Shown in pieces: positions 15,262-23,529 of a DNA stretch of 47,861 nucleotides; the stretch's first letter is position 1; the number at the start of each line of letters is the position of its first letter. The DNA lies in assembly GCA_016927315.1 (NCBI GenBank), contig JAFGMV010000037.1, positions 1 through 47,861 on the forward strand, in the 5' to 3' direction. A program made the translations under genes and the position numbers. The notes beneath the pieces are model-generated. The model saw nothing but the letters and a program-made list of their open reading frames with translations, searched no databases and was not told the origin of the DNA. The stretch comes from Anaerolineales bacterium (GTDB taxonomy: Bacteria; Chloroflexota; Anaerolineae; Anaerolineales; Villigracilaceae).

Positions 15262-15675
15262 TTATGAACGTTTGGTAAGTTTTTTCACCATGGCTGATTT
15301 GCTCTTGACCCAGATCAGGGGCTCTGCGACTTTATCGGCTGCTTTACGGAGCCAGAGAGGGACTTTCTGGGCATACTCCTGGGCAATGGCGGAATAAGGA
15401 GGCAGGATCTTTATCAGGCGGCCAGTCAGGATGATCAAGGCGGTGACCAGTACCAGGATGACCAACCCCAGGGCCAGCACCGGAAGGATCAGCAGCATAG
15501 CGGCGATATCAGCCCATGGACGCGCCTGGCCGCTGGCGCCATAGGTCATCAGGAAACCGGCTGCTATAAGGACCGACAATAAAAGGATCAGCGGCAGCAG
15601 AATTTGCACTACAAACTGGCGCTGGTGGATCCTGTATGAGTTGTGCTTTGGCGAGGTTGGAGGGCTGGTTTTCAT
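15262..15675 (-). CDS. Uncharacterised two-helix membrane protein
   Basis: A 137-residue protein with a polar N-terminus, two long hydrophobic helices (VQILLPLILLLSVLIAAGFL at about residues 23-45 and IAAMLLILPVLALGLVILVL at about 57-80) and a basic, amphipathic C-terminal third ending KSAMVKKLTKRS. I do not recognise a named family. Paired with the small YtxH-like gene downstream; the pair sits between the ftsZ terminator and its own terminator, so it is probably an independent envelope-associated operon. The C-terminal part may lie along the cytoplasmic membrane face. Confidence 0.65.
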   Translation of the reverse strand: MKTSPPTSPKHNSYRIHQRQFVVQILLPLILLLSVLIAAGFLMTYGASGQARPWADIAAMLLILPVLALGLVILVLVTALIILTGRLIKILPPYSAIAQEYAQKVPLWLRKAADKVAEPLIWVKSKSAMVKKLTKRS

Positions 15676-15754
15676 TATTAATATTCTAACATAACATTAC
15701 CCGCGATGTAATATTTATAGGTCGCTGTGAAGCGTGAGTTTTCCGGGAATGGAT

Positions 15755-15792
15755 AAAAAAAAAGCAGGGCAACCCACTTGGGTTGCCCTGCT
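15755..15792 (-). terminator. Strong intrinsic terminator ending the dcw operon
   Basis: A 13-bp perfect stem (AGCAGGGCAACCC with GGGTTGCCCTGCT), a four-base loop ACTT, and nine consecutive T on the minus strand. It lies about 125 bp past the ftsZ stop and marks the end of the 17.6-kb dcw transcript. Nothing else is seen in 15793-15917 apart from a looser inverted pair GGGCAGTC/GACTGCCC. Confidence 0.9.
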
Positions 15793-15917
15793 AAATGACG
15801 GGGCAGTCAGACACACTTTGCCCTAAGCATGAGCAGACTGCCCTGTCTGGAGGAACTGGACCGTATTTCTACCGGAAACTGAAAACCGAGTCTTTCCTTC
15901 AGCTATCCGTTTCCGGT

Positions 15918-17075
15918 TTAGCGGCGGTTTCGCAGAAAGGTTGGAATATCCAGGTCATCATTGTTGAAGGCCTGGGTACCGCTGTTCGAGGCCGGTCTTT
16001 CCTGTGGTTTCAGGTCAGCACTGACACTGACGCTCTCCTTCGGACGCATGAAGGGAGGTTGAGAATCCATATGGGTAGAGATCGGACGTGGACGCTCAAG
16101 CGCACGGCGGGGGACGCCGCTGCGCTCAAAACCGGTTGCAATCACGGTTACCCGCAGGTCATCTTCTCCCATAGTCGGATCGATAACTGCGCCGAAGATC
16201 ATATTCACATCCGGGTGAGCAGTTTCACGAATGATGGCAGCAGCTTCATTGACTTCAAATAGGGTCAGGTTGGTGCCGCCGGTAACATTGAACAGTACAC
16301 CGCGTGCACCGTCTATGGTAATGTCGAGCAGTTGGCTCGAGATGGCCTTTTCAGCCGCCTGGCGGGCGCGTTCATCACCCGAGCCATGGCCGACAGCCAT
16401 CAAGGCAGCGCCGCCTTCAGACATAATTGCCCGCACATCGGCAAAATCCAGGTTGATCAGTCCGGGGATGGTGATCAACTCGGAAATGCCCTGGATGCCC
16501 TGATGCAGGACATCATCGGCCAGCCGGAAGGCATCTTGCAGGCTGGAGCGTTTGTCCGCCAGCTGCAGCAGGCGGTCATTAGGGATGGCGATCAGGGTAT
16601 CGGCGTGTTCCTTGAACTTTCCGATCCCTTCCTCTGCTGACTGTGACCGGCGCATTCCTTCAAAAGTAAAGGGACGGGTCACCACACCAATTGTGAGTGC
16701 TCCACATTCTTTTGCGATTTGCGCGACCACGGGGGCAGCACCGGTTCCGGTACCGCCGCCCATTCCGGCTGTCACGAAGATCATATCTGAGCCTTTCATC
16801 ACTTCGTAGAGCTCGTCAGCTGATTCCTCGGCAGCCTTATGCCCGGTTTCGGGGTTTCCGCCGGCGCCCAGGCCGCGGGTCAGTTTATCTCCCAGGCGCA
16901 CTCGTTTGGGAGCCTTGGAGAGCATCAGGGCCTGCGCATCCGTGTTGGCTGCAACGAACTCAACGCCCTGAATGCCTTCATCGATCATGCGGTTGACGGC
17001 ATTCGATCCGCCGCCGCCAACCCCGATGACTTTGATGCGGGCAAATGATTCGGTTTGCTTTCTGTTAGTGTCCAT
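15918..17075 (-). CDS. ftsZ: Cell division GTPase FtsZ
   Basis: A 385-residue tubulin homologue that polymerises into the division ring. All landmarks are present: the N-terminal [16 protein letters not shown] nucleotide loop, the tubulin signature [13 protein letters not shown] (about residues 104-116), the T7 synergy-loop region [11 protein letters not shown], and the C-terminal conserved peptide [11 protein letters not shown] that binds FtsA. The linker between residues about 320 and 370 is variable, as usual. ATG 17075 is preceded by GGAGG. Last gene of the dcw cluster, 67 bp after ftsA and followed by a strong terminator. Confidence 0.97.
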   Translation of the reverse strand: MDTNRKQTESFARIKVIGVGGGGSNAVNRMIDEGIQGVEFVAANTDAQALMLSKAPKRVRLGDKLTRGLGAGGNPETGHKAAEESADELYEVMKGSDMIFVTAGMGGGTGTGAAPVVAQIAKECGALTIGVVTRPFTFEGMRRSQSAEEGIGKFKEHADTLIAIPNDRLLQLADKRSSLQDAFRLADDVLHQGIQGISELITIPGLINLDFADVRAIMSEGGAALMAVGHGSGDERARQAAEKAISSQLLDITIDGARGVLFNVTGGTNLTLFEVNEAAAIIRETAHPDVNMIFGAVIDPTMGEDDLRVTVIATGFERSGVPRRALERPRPISTHMDSQPPFMRPKESVSVSADLKPQERPASNSGTQAFNNDDLDIPTFLRNRR

Positions 17076-17109
17076 TGTGTTCCTCCATTACGATTACCAA
17101 TGTTGGTTG

Positions 17110-17123
17110 ATGATCGCGATCAT
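17110..17123. promoter_or_regulatory. 14-bp perfect palindrome between ftsA and ftsZ
   Basis: ATGATCGCGATCAT is fully self-complementary and sits about 35 bp before the ftsZ ribosome-binding site. This is the only gap longer than 30 bp in the second half of the cluster. It could be an operator or a short mRNA structure that tunes ftsZ relative to ftsA. Function is inference. Confidence 0.4.
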
Positions 17124-17142
17124 TAAAAGCGGCCGGAACCGC

Positions 17143-18375
17143 TTAGGGCAACAAACGATTGATCCAATTCTTAACAATAGATAAATCCAGGTTAGGGCGG
17201 CCTCTGGATCGTCGGCCCGGCTCCATACCGAAGTCATTGTCATGCATGGTTAAAGCCCATTGTAACAGGCCCACACTGGTTGAAAAAGCCGGAGATTGGA
17301 GTTTATCGACCATTCCAACCAGGTTTTCCGGCCGGGCGGTTCGAACAGGCATGCCCAGTACTTCGCTGGCAACCCGTCTGATACCTGGCAAGGCGCTGGT
17401 GCCTCCCGTCAGGACCATCCCGGCAGGCAGCAGACCATCATAGCCGGAACGTTTGATCTCCTGCAGGGTGAGATGGAACATTTCTGCGACCCGGGCCTCG
17501 ATGATATGCGCCAGGTCCTGGCGGTTGATCTGGACCGGATGATCTTCTCCGAAGGGACGAATGCTGAAGTATTCTTCAGAACCAATTTCAGCCCGGATGG
17601 CATGCCCCTGCTGGAGCTTGCTTTCTTCGGCCTGGGGGATTGCCAACCGCAGTCCATGGGCGATATCGGAGGTGATGTGATTGCCGCCGACGGCCAGTAC
17701 CATGGTATGCCAGACGTCACCATCGACATAGATCGCCAGGTCGGTGGTGCCGCCGCCGATATCACAGACAGCGACTCCCATCTCACGTTCATTTTCGGTC
17801 AGGACAACTTCCCCGGAGGCCAGCGGGTTCAAGATAAACCGCTGGACTTCCACATTGGCTGAGCCGACACACTGCCGCAAGTTGTCTACTGTCGCGGCGG
17901 CTGCGGTGATGATATGCGCCTCGACTTCCAGCCTATGACCATGCATCCCGACCGGGGTGCGGACGCCATCCTGGCCATCGATCACAAAACCTCGCTGGAT
18001 GATGTGGATGATTTCCCGGTCGTGCGGGATGGCCACCGCACGGGCTTGTTCGAGGGCGTGTACCAGGTCATATTCGCTGACAATGCCGCTGGAGATCCCA
18101 ATCGCTCCACGGCTGTTGATCGATGAAACGTGCGCCCCTGCCATACTGACCAGGGCAGAGGTGATTTCCAACCCGGAGGTCTGTTGGGCTTTCTCGACTG
18201 AGTTTTTTATCGCAGCCGAGGCTGCTCTCAGGTCGACGATGATCCCTTTGCGGATACCATCAGACGGCGCCAGTCCGATTCCCATAATACGAATGGCATC
18301 ATTATCTTCCACCCGACCGACCAGGGTGCAGATCTTTGTGGTGCCAACGTCGATTCCAACTACAATTTCGTCCAT
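17143..18375 (-). CDS. ftsA: Cell division protein FtsA
   Basis: A 410-residue actin-like ATPase that tethers FtsZ to the membrane. Motifs: phosphate-1 VVGIDVGTTKICTLVG at the N-terminus, the 1C/SHS2 segment with VSMAGAHVSSINSRG, phosphate-2 VCDIGGGTTDLAIY (about residue 210), and adenosine loop MVLTGGTSALPGI (about residue 335). The last 15 residues (LSIVKNWINRLLP) can form the short amphipathic membrane-targeting helix. ATG 18375 lies 6 bp after ftsQ. It acts with FtsZ at the inner face of the membrane. Confidence 0.95.
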   Translation of the reverse strand: MDEIVVGIDVGTTKICTLVGRVEDNDAIRIMGIGLAPSDGIRKGIIVDLRAASAAIKNSVEKAQQTSGLEITSALVSMAGAHVSSINSRGAIGISSGIVSEYDLVHALEQARAVAIPHDREIIHIIQRGFVIDGQDGVRTPVGMHGHRLEVEAHIITAAAATVDNLRQCVGSANVEVQRFILNPLASGEVVLTENEREMGVAVCDIGGGTTDLAIYVDGDVWHTMVLAVGGNHITSDIAHGLRLAIPQAEESKLQQGHAIRAEIGSEEYFSIRPFGEDHPVQINRQDLAHIIEARVAEMFHLTLQEIKRSGYDGLLPAGMVLTGGTSALPGIRRVASEVLGMPVRTARPENLVGMVDKLQSPAFSTSVGLLQWALTMHDNDFGMEPGRRSRGRPNLDLSIVKNWINRLLP

Positions 18376-18381
18376 AATTGC

Positions 18382-19344
18382 CTAAGGCTCCAATCGATAA
18401 AAAGGAGCATTCGTGTACGCGACACTGATAAGTGTGGGTTTCAAGCCGCGATTTGTAAGCCAGTCAACCATCGTCTGGTATATCCTCAATTTTAACGCTA
18501 TATTTTCAGTCACGTGTCCAAAATAGACCTGCCAGCCACGATTATCATACCAACCGAGACCATAGTAAGGATCGTAGGTGATGGCAGTTCCTTCCGGTAC
18601 GAAAGGGGCCAGTGTTTGCAGGGCTGCGATCATATCGGTGGTGATAAATGGAGCCGGGGTGAATGGATCATCATCGGCTTTGGCGACCAGCGGAGGGGCA
18701 GCCAGGGCATTTACATTGATCAGGCCGGGTACATCCGCCCTTGGGCGGAAAGCGATACCGGAAGCATCGATCCAGGTATATCCATCACCCTGCTGCCATT
18801 TGATGATCGGTTGGCGTTCTGTAACATCCACAATGACCTGGTTGGGAAGGTTTACGCTGACTTCGATCTCTGCCAATTCAGGAAAAGTCCTCCCCAGCTG
18901 TTCTTTGATACCTGCTGGGGTCAGGGTGAAAATCGACCGTCCCTGCAGGTCCAGGATATTATTGATCTCATTCGAATTCACATAAACGTTGCCTTGTACT
19001 TCAGCCGCCTGTACGCTGAACTGCGGTGCAGTACCCAGTGTGTAAAGGGCCCAGGTTATAAGAATTACCAGGGCAAATGAGAGCCAGCGCCACCCGATTT
19101 TTATTTTTGGCAGCGAAGGGAGCCGCAGCGAGGCTTGTCCGGCATTTAAGGCGACCGCATACTGACGGGTTTCGGCCGGATTTTTCCTGTCAGGAACGAT
19201 GTATGCAGAGACCCCGCGTGTTGTGATGGGTGCCAGGTTCTTGACGCCATACCCGGAGGTCTTTCTCTTCTTCGGACGTGTACTTTGCTGTGTCCGGCGC
19301 TGGCGAACAGCTTCGGCGCGTGTCAGGTTCTGATTCGGTGTCAC
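18382..19344 (-). CDS. ftsQ: Cell division protein FtsQ (POTRA domain)
   Basis: A 320-residue bitopic membrane protein: a basic cytoplasmic tail of about 90 residues (RQRRTQQSTRPKKRKTSG), one membrane helix (WLSFALVILITWALYTLG), then a POTRA domain (FSVQAAEVQGNVYVNSNEI, SIFTLTPAGI, EIEVSVNLPNQVIVDVTER) and the FtsQ beta domain (IIKWQQGDGYTWIDASGIAF). It scaffolds FtsL/FtsB at the septum. The GTG start at 19344 overlaps the ddl stop (GTGA). The cytoplasmic tail is long for the family. Confidence 0.93.
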   Translation of the reverse strand: MTPNQNLTRAEAVRQRRTQQSTRPKKRKTSGYGVKNLAPITTRGVSAYIVPDRKNPAETRQYAVALNAGQASLRLPSLPKIKIGWRWLSFALVILITWALYTLGTAPQFSVQAAEVQGNVYVNSNEINNILDLQGRSIFTLTPAGIKEQLGRTFPELAEIEVSVNLPNQVIVDVTERQPIIKWQQGDGYTWIDASGIAFRPRADVPGLINVNALAAPPLVAKADDDPFTPAPFITTDMIAALQTLAPFVPEGTAITYDPYYGLGWYDNRGWQVYFGHVTENIALKLRIYQTMVDWLTNRGLKPTLISVAYTNAPFYRLEP

Positions 19345-20468
19345 TTTTCACTCCGGAAACGGCGTTCAATCCTATCACGATCGGTTTTGCGTTCGAGAGC
19401 CAGTTCGATCAGCCGGTCGATCAACTGGGGATAAGGCAGGCCGGTGTTCTCCCATAATTTCGGATACATGCTGATCTGCGTAAACCCAGGCAGGGTATTG
19501 ACTTCGTTGAGATACACTTTTTCGCTGCTGCCTTCGAGCAGGAAGTCGACACGAGCCATCCCGGCGCAGTCAATGGCTTTATAGGCTTTTACAGCGATCT
19601 GCCGGATCGATTCGCTTAATTCTGTCGAGACCGGCGCCGGGATCAGCAGACCGGAAGACCCATCCACATATTTCGATTCGTAGGAATAAAATTCCCTGCT
19701 GGGTTGGACCTCTCCAGGAACGGAAGCCTTGGGGTTGTCATTACCCAGGACACTGATTTCGATTTCACGTGCATTCCGGATGCCACATTCGATCAATACC
19801 CGGCGGTCATAAGCTGCTGCTTCCAGCAGGCCTTCCTGCAAATCGGAGCGACGATTGCATTTCGAAACACCAACAGAGGATCCCAGGTTTGCCGGCTTGG
19901 CAAAGAAGGGATATTCGCCGAGTTGCTCTACCTTGGTTATAACTGCATCCATATCCGCTTCAATTTCAGAGCGCAGGGCAATTATTCCTTCGACAACCGG
20001 GATGTCGTTGGCTCGCATCACGTCTTTAAAGATGCCCTTGTCCATGCCAACGGCTGATCCGGTGACGCCGGCGCCCACATATGCGACGTCGGCCATTTCG
20101 AACAAGCCTTGCAGGGTTCCATCTTCACCATATGTGCCGTGCAAGACCGGGAAGAAGACGTCGATTGTTGAGAAGGTTTCCAGCTTGTTACCGGTTGAGA
20201 TTGGGTGGGAAAAGTATAGTGAAGAGCTGCCTGGTTCTCCTGGCAGAAACACCGGTTCAAGATGGGCTGTTTGGCCGCTTACCAACGCTTCCAGGACATT
20301 CTCTCCGGTCAACCAATTCCCTTCCCGGGTGATACCGATCTGGATAACTTCATATTTAGAAGGATCCAGAACGGACAATACGGAACGGGCCGAGTTAAGG
20401 GAAACTTCGTGTTCGCCTGAGCGGCCGCCAAATAATATGGCTACTTTGAGTTTTCGTTGTTCGTTCAT
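19341..20468 (-). CDS. ddl: D-alanine--D-alanine ligase
   Basis: A 375-residue ATP-grasp ligase making the D-Ala-D-Ala dipeptide used by MurF. It starts VAILFGGRSGEHEVSL, contains KPANLGSSVGVSKC (substrate/ATP loop), and ends with the metal-binding NEVNTLPGFTQISMYP. ATG 20468 overlaps the murB stop by one base (TGATG); the in-frame GTG nine bases upstream is less likely. The insert between the first two domains (residues about 60-110, rich in Ser, Pro and Gly) is as in larger VanA-type Ddl proteins, but nothing marks it as a lactate ligase. Confidence 0.93.
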   Translation of the reverse strand: MNEQRKLKVAILFGGRSGEHEVSLNSARSVLSVLDPSKYEVIQIGITREGNWLTGENVLEALVSGQTAHLEPVFLPGEPGSSSLYFSHPISTGNKLETFSTIDVFFPVLHGTYGEDGTLQGLFEMADVAYVGAGVTGSAVGMDKGIFKDVMRANDIPVVEGIIALRSEIEADMDAVITKVEQLGEYPFFAKPANLGSSVGVSKCNRRSDLQEGLLEAAAYDRRVLIECGIRNAREIEISVLGNDNPKASVPGEVQPSREFYSYESKYVDGSSGLLIPAPVSTELSESIRQIAVKAYKAIDCAGMARVDFLLEGSSEKVYLNEVNTLPGFTQISMYPKLWENTGLPYPQLIDRLIELALERKTDRDRIERRFRSEK

Positions 20469-21385
20469 CATGACCACTCACCGATCAATTCAATTTCAAG
20501 TTCAAGCTTTATACCGCATCCTGCTTCAACACATTTTTGGACCAGCAGGATCAATTCACGGATGTCACTTGCTTTGGTCTCTCCATGATTGATGAAGAAA
20601 TTGGCGTGCACCTGGCTGATTTCTGCATTCCCGATGCGCGTGCCTTTCAAGCCGGCGGCTTCGATCAAACGGCCGGCATGTTCACCCGGTGGATTTTTGA
20701 ACATCGACCCCATGCTGGCGCCCGGGGGCTGGGTGCTGCGACGGCGCTCGATGATCTCCTGCATGTGTGCCTTGATTTGTCCGGGATGGCCGTTTTCAAG
20801 ACGCAGGCAGGCTGATAAAACTACAGCTGAAGTCCTGGTCCTTTTGAACAGGCTGGTACGGTAGTCATATTCCATTTTCTCAACAGGCCAGCGTTCCCGG
20901 CCATTCATGGTGAGCAATTCCGTCCAGATCAGGCTGCCGGCCATATCACCACCAAAAGCCCCGGCGTTTCCGTATACCGCCCCACCAATCGTGCCGGGAA
21001 TGGCGGCAGCCCACTCCAACCCGGAGAAACCCTTGCCAGCGGCCCGGTTGGCGAGGTTACTGAAGATCACGCCCGATTCGGCCGTTACAGAGAGCTGGTC
21101 GTTGGTGTTGAAGGTAACCTTCTTGGCTCGGTTAAGGATGACCACTTCCCGAACGCCTTTATCACTGACCAGGATATTTGATCCACCGCCCACGATGCAG
21201 AACGGTCTCTCCATTGACCATAGGGTCTGGACTGTTTTTGCCAGTTCATCGGCAGACTTGACGGTCACCAAAAGATCAGCCTGCCCACCGATCCGCGCCG
21301 AAGTATAGGCTGCAAGGGATACATTTTCTTGCAGCTGTTTGCCAAAGATGGCGCGCAGGTCGGTGTTCGGCAGGGCTGTTTTCAT
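20468..21385 (-). CDS. murB: UDP-N-acetylenolpyruvoylglucosamine reductase
   Basis: A 305-residue FAD-dependent reductase that forms UDP-MurNAc. It shows the FAD-binding segments VGGGSNILVSDKGV and AAIPGTIGGAVYGNAGAFGG, the substrate region YRTSLFK, and the type I C-terminus with GSMFKNP (catalytic Ser at the G-S-M-F motif), AGLKGTRIGNAEIS and HANFFIN. It is cytoplasmic. It starts 5 bp after the 59-codon gene and its stop overlaps ddl. Confidence 0.95.
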   Translation of the reverse strand: MKTALPNTDLRAIFGKQLQENVSLAAYTSARIGGQADLLVTVKSADELAKTVQTLWSMERPFCIVGGGSNILVSDKGVREVVILNRAKKVTFNTNDQLSVTAESGVIFSNLANRAAGKGFSGLEWAAAIPGTIGGAVYGNAGAFGGDMAGSLIWTELLTMNGRERWPVEKMEYDYRTSLFKRTRTSAVVLSACLRLENGHPGQIKAHMQEIIERRRSTQPPGASMGSMFKNPPGEHAGRLIEAAGLKGTRIGNAEISQVHANFFINHGETKASDIRELILLVQKCVEAGCGIKLELEIELIGEWS

Positions 21386-21390
21386 CTTGT

Positions 21391-21570
21391 TTATTTTTCC
21401 ATCAGGCCGACGATCAGGCGGCGTACGATTTCTTCCTTGGTGTAGATTCTTTTCCGAATTTCACGAACACGGCTCGGATTCGGCGTGGGAATATCTCCAA
21501 GGATCATTTTAATTGGGGGCAGGACGATTGTGCTGCTCTCGAATTTGCGCATCTCCTCTTGTTTATCCAT
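21391..21570 (-). CDS. Small 59-residue protein of unknown function inside the dcw cluster
   Basis: A 59-codon open frame fills the space between murC and murB. ATG 21570 is preceded by AAGGAA at 8 bp and overlaps the last 8 nt of murC; TAA ends 5 bp before the murB start. The product begins MDKQEEMRKF, continues with the hydrophobic turn STIVLPPIKMILGDIPTPNP and ends in a basic helical stretch RVREIRKRIYTKEEIVRRL followed by IVGLMEK. There is no signal peptide or membrane helix; the C-terminal half is predicted to be a highly basic amphipathic helix. I do not recognise a family. Tight spacing on both sides and translational coupling argue that it is a real gene. Confidence 0.75.
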   Translation of the reverse strand: MDKQEEMRKFESSTIVLPPIKMILGDIPTPNPSRVREIRKRIYTKEEIVRRLIVGLMEK

Positions 21571-22972
21571 ATTGCTTTTCCTTTTTCTCTAACCTTTCCA
21601 GAACTTCGGCGCTAATCTGAATAGCATCACCGGCAGACAGCACCAAAACAACGTCCCCAGACTTCAGATGATCAAGAAGATAATTGCTTATTTCGGGTAG
21701 GGTTTCAATGAATTTGACAGAGGCATGTTGCATGGCCTGAACAACCTGTCTGGCAGAATATCCCTGTTTGGCTTCACGCGCAGCATAAATTTCACTTACT
21801 ATGACGTGATCTGCTTTGCCAAAAGCTTGCGAGAACTCTTTTTGCAGCATTTGTGTTCGAGAATAGGTATGTGGCTGCCAGACAGCCCATATCCTCCGAT
21901 CTGGGAAACGTGAGCGGGCGGCTGCCAAAGTCGCCAGGATTTCTGTAGGATGATGGGCGTAGTCATCGTAGATCGAAACTCCGTTTGCATCACCGTGCAA
22001 CTCGAACCTGCGTTTGGTACCATTGAATCTTGCCAATGCATCGGCGGCTTTATCCAGGGGCAGCTGCAGGAGTGCGATCACGGCCAGGACAGCCAGGGAG
22101 TTCGTAACGTTATATTTGCCTGGCACCTGCAGTTCGACTTTTATACTATGGAAGTTCCCGCCGGGGGCATTGCTTATGGCTTCAAAAGTGAAACCACCTT
22201 TCTGGTTTCTCTTCACGTTGCGAGCCATAACCCACAAAGGGCTGGTGAGTGTGATCTCGTTTTGTATGGTATAGGCAATCGTACGACGGCCGTGTCGCCG
22301 GGCGTGATTGATCAGGCCGAAAGAGACCGTGTCTTCGGCGCAGGCGATCAAGGTCCCGTTGTTCGGTAGTAGTTCCACAAAGCTTTCAAATGCCTCGATC
22401 AGGTTCCCGAATGTCGGGTAACAATCTGGATGGTCGTGTTCAACATTGGTGATAATGGCAATCGTGGGCTGCAGTCCCAGAAACATGCGATCGTACTCGT
22501 CTGCTTCAATTACAAAGGTATCACCCTTGCCTGCGTGGGCATTGACGCCAAGGTTGTTGAGTGTGCTGCCGCAAATAAAGGATGGATCCTGATCGAGTTC
22601 AGACAAGGTCCAGGCCAGCATCGCTGTGGTTGATGTCTTGCCATGTGTTCCGGCAATGGCGATACCGGTTTTATCTGCCATCAAACGTCCTAAAAAGTCT
22701 GCCCGTTTGTAAACCGGAATGCCGGCAGCCAGGGCGGCCTGTACTTCCAGATTGTCTTCCGGGATTGCGGAAGAGCGCACGACCCAATCGGCTCCGGAGA
22801 TATGCTCGGCAGCGTGTCCGATATGGACCGTAGCCCCCGATTTCTGGAGATCGACGGCAAACGGTGATAGTTCATGGTCTGAACCCGTGACTGTATAGCC
22901 GCTTTCGAGAAGAAGGCGGGCGATGGCAGAAAGTCCACTGCCGCCGATGCCGACGAAATGTACGTGTGTCAT
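21563..22972 (-). CDS. murC: UDP-N-acetylmuramate--L-alanine ligase
   Basis: A 469-residue Mur ligase adding the first amino acid of the peptide stem. It starts HVHFVGIGGSGLSAIARLL (Rossmann UDP-binding), has the ATP loop AGTHGKTSTTAMLAW at about residue 108, NVEHDHPDCYP and a C-terminal YDDYAHHPTEI plus WQPHTYSRT, the combination that separates MurC from MurD/E/F. ATG 22972 overlaps the cvpA-like stop (TAATG). Confidence 0.95.
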   Translation of the reverse strand: MTHVHFVGIGGSGLSAIARLLLESGYTVTGSDHELSPFAVDLQKSGATVHIGHAAEHISGADWVVRSSAIPEDNLEVQAALAAGIPVYKRADFLGRLMADKTGIAIAGTHGKTSTTAMLAWTLSELDQDPSFICGSTLNNLGVNAHAGKGDTFVIEADEYDRMFLGLQPTIAIITNVEHDHPDCYPTFGNLIEAFESFVELLPNNGTLIACAEDTVSFGLINHARRHGRRTIAYTIQNEITLTSPLWVMARNVKRNQKGGFTFEAISNAPGGNFHSIKVELQVPGKYNVTNSLAVLAVIALLQLPLDKAADALARFNGTKRRFELHGDANGVSIYDDYAHHPTEILATLAAARSRFPDRRIWAVWQPHTYSRTQMLQKEFSQAFGKADHVIVSEIYAAREAKQGYSARQVVQAMQHASVKFIETLPEISNYLLDHLKSGDVVLVLSAGDAIQISAEVLERLEKKEKQYG

Positions 22973-23529
22973 TAGATATACACCACCAGTACAAATACAA
23001 AAGCCAGGATCACAGCAAAGTAGATCGCTGGTTCTCCCAACAGGTGGGGAGGCAGGTAGGGCATGATCTTATCGATTGCAGCGGTGATCGGGCCGCCAAT
23101 ATCCACCGGCAGCGTTGCCGGATGGATGAAATATGCAAACGAATAATTAGCTGCGTCCAGGTAATACCATATCGAGCCGACAACCAGGTAACCGTTCAAC
23201 GCACCAAAGAATATACCCAGCAGGGTGTCTTGCAGTTTCTCGCGGACAGCTTTTGAGCTCAATCGTGAAATTGCCACGGTCTGGTAACCGAAGAAAACCA
23301 GGGTAACCAGTATGCTGATCCGGATCCAGAACAAAGTCTTGATGGTGCTCGGGTCGGTGCCTGGAACCATGATCTGGATAAAGGGAATGTACCTTTCCAT
23401 CAAATGCAGGAATGCCAGTGTAAGGATTACACTGAAGCTTACCAGCAGTTCCTTTGCCCAACCGCGCATCCCACCTATGATGGCGAATAGAATTACGAAT
23501 GTCCAGAACAGGTAATTAATGCTAATCAT
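22972..23529 (-). CDS. CvpA-family membrane protein in the dcw cluster
   Basis: A 185-residue protein with four hydrophobic helices: near residues 5-25 (FWTFVILFAIIGGMRGWAKE, the CvpA signature start with GxxRG), 30-50, 65-85 (WIRISILVTLVFFGYQTVA) and a C-terminal helix AIYFAVILAFVFVLVVYI. Between them is LLGIFFGALNGYLVVGSIWY, typical of CvpA. The family was named for colicin V production and is linked to envelope homeostasis; its biochemical role is open. It overlaps murG by ATGA and murC by one base, so its dose is tied to theirs. Confidence 0.75.
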   Translation of the reverse strand: MISINYLFWTFVILFAIIGGMRGWAKELLVSFSVILTLAFLHLMERYIPFIQIMVPGTDPSTIKTLFWIRISILVTLVFFGYQTVAISRLSSKAVREKLQDTLLGIFFGALNGYLVVGSIWYYLDAANYSFAYFIHPATLPVDIGGPITAAIDKIMPYLPPHLLGEPAIYFAVILAFVFVLVVYI

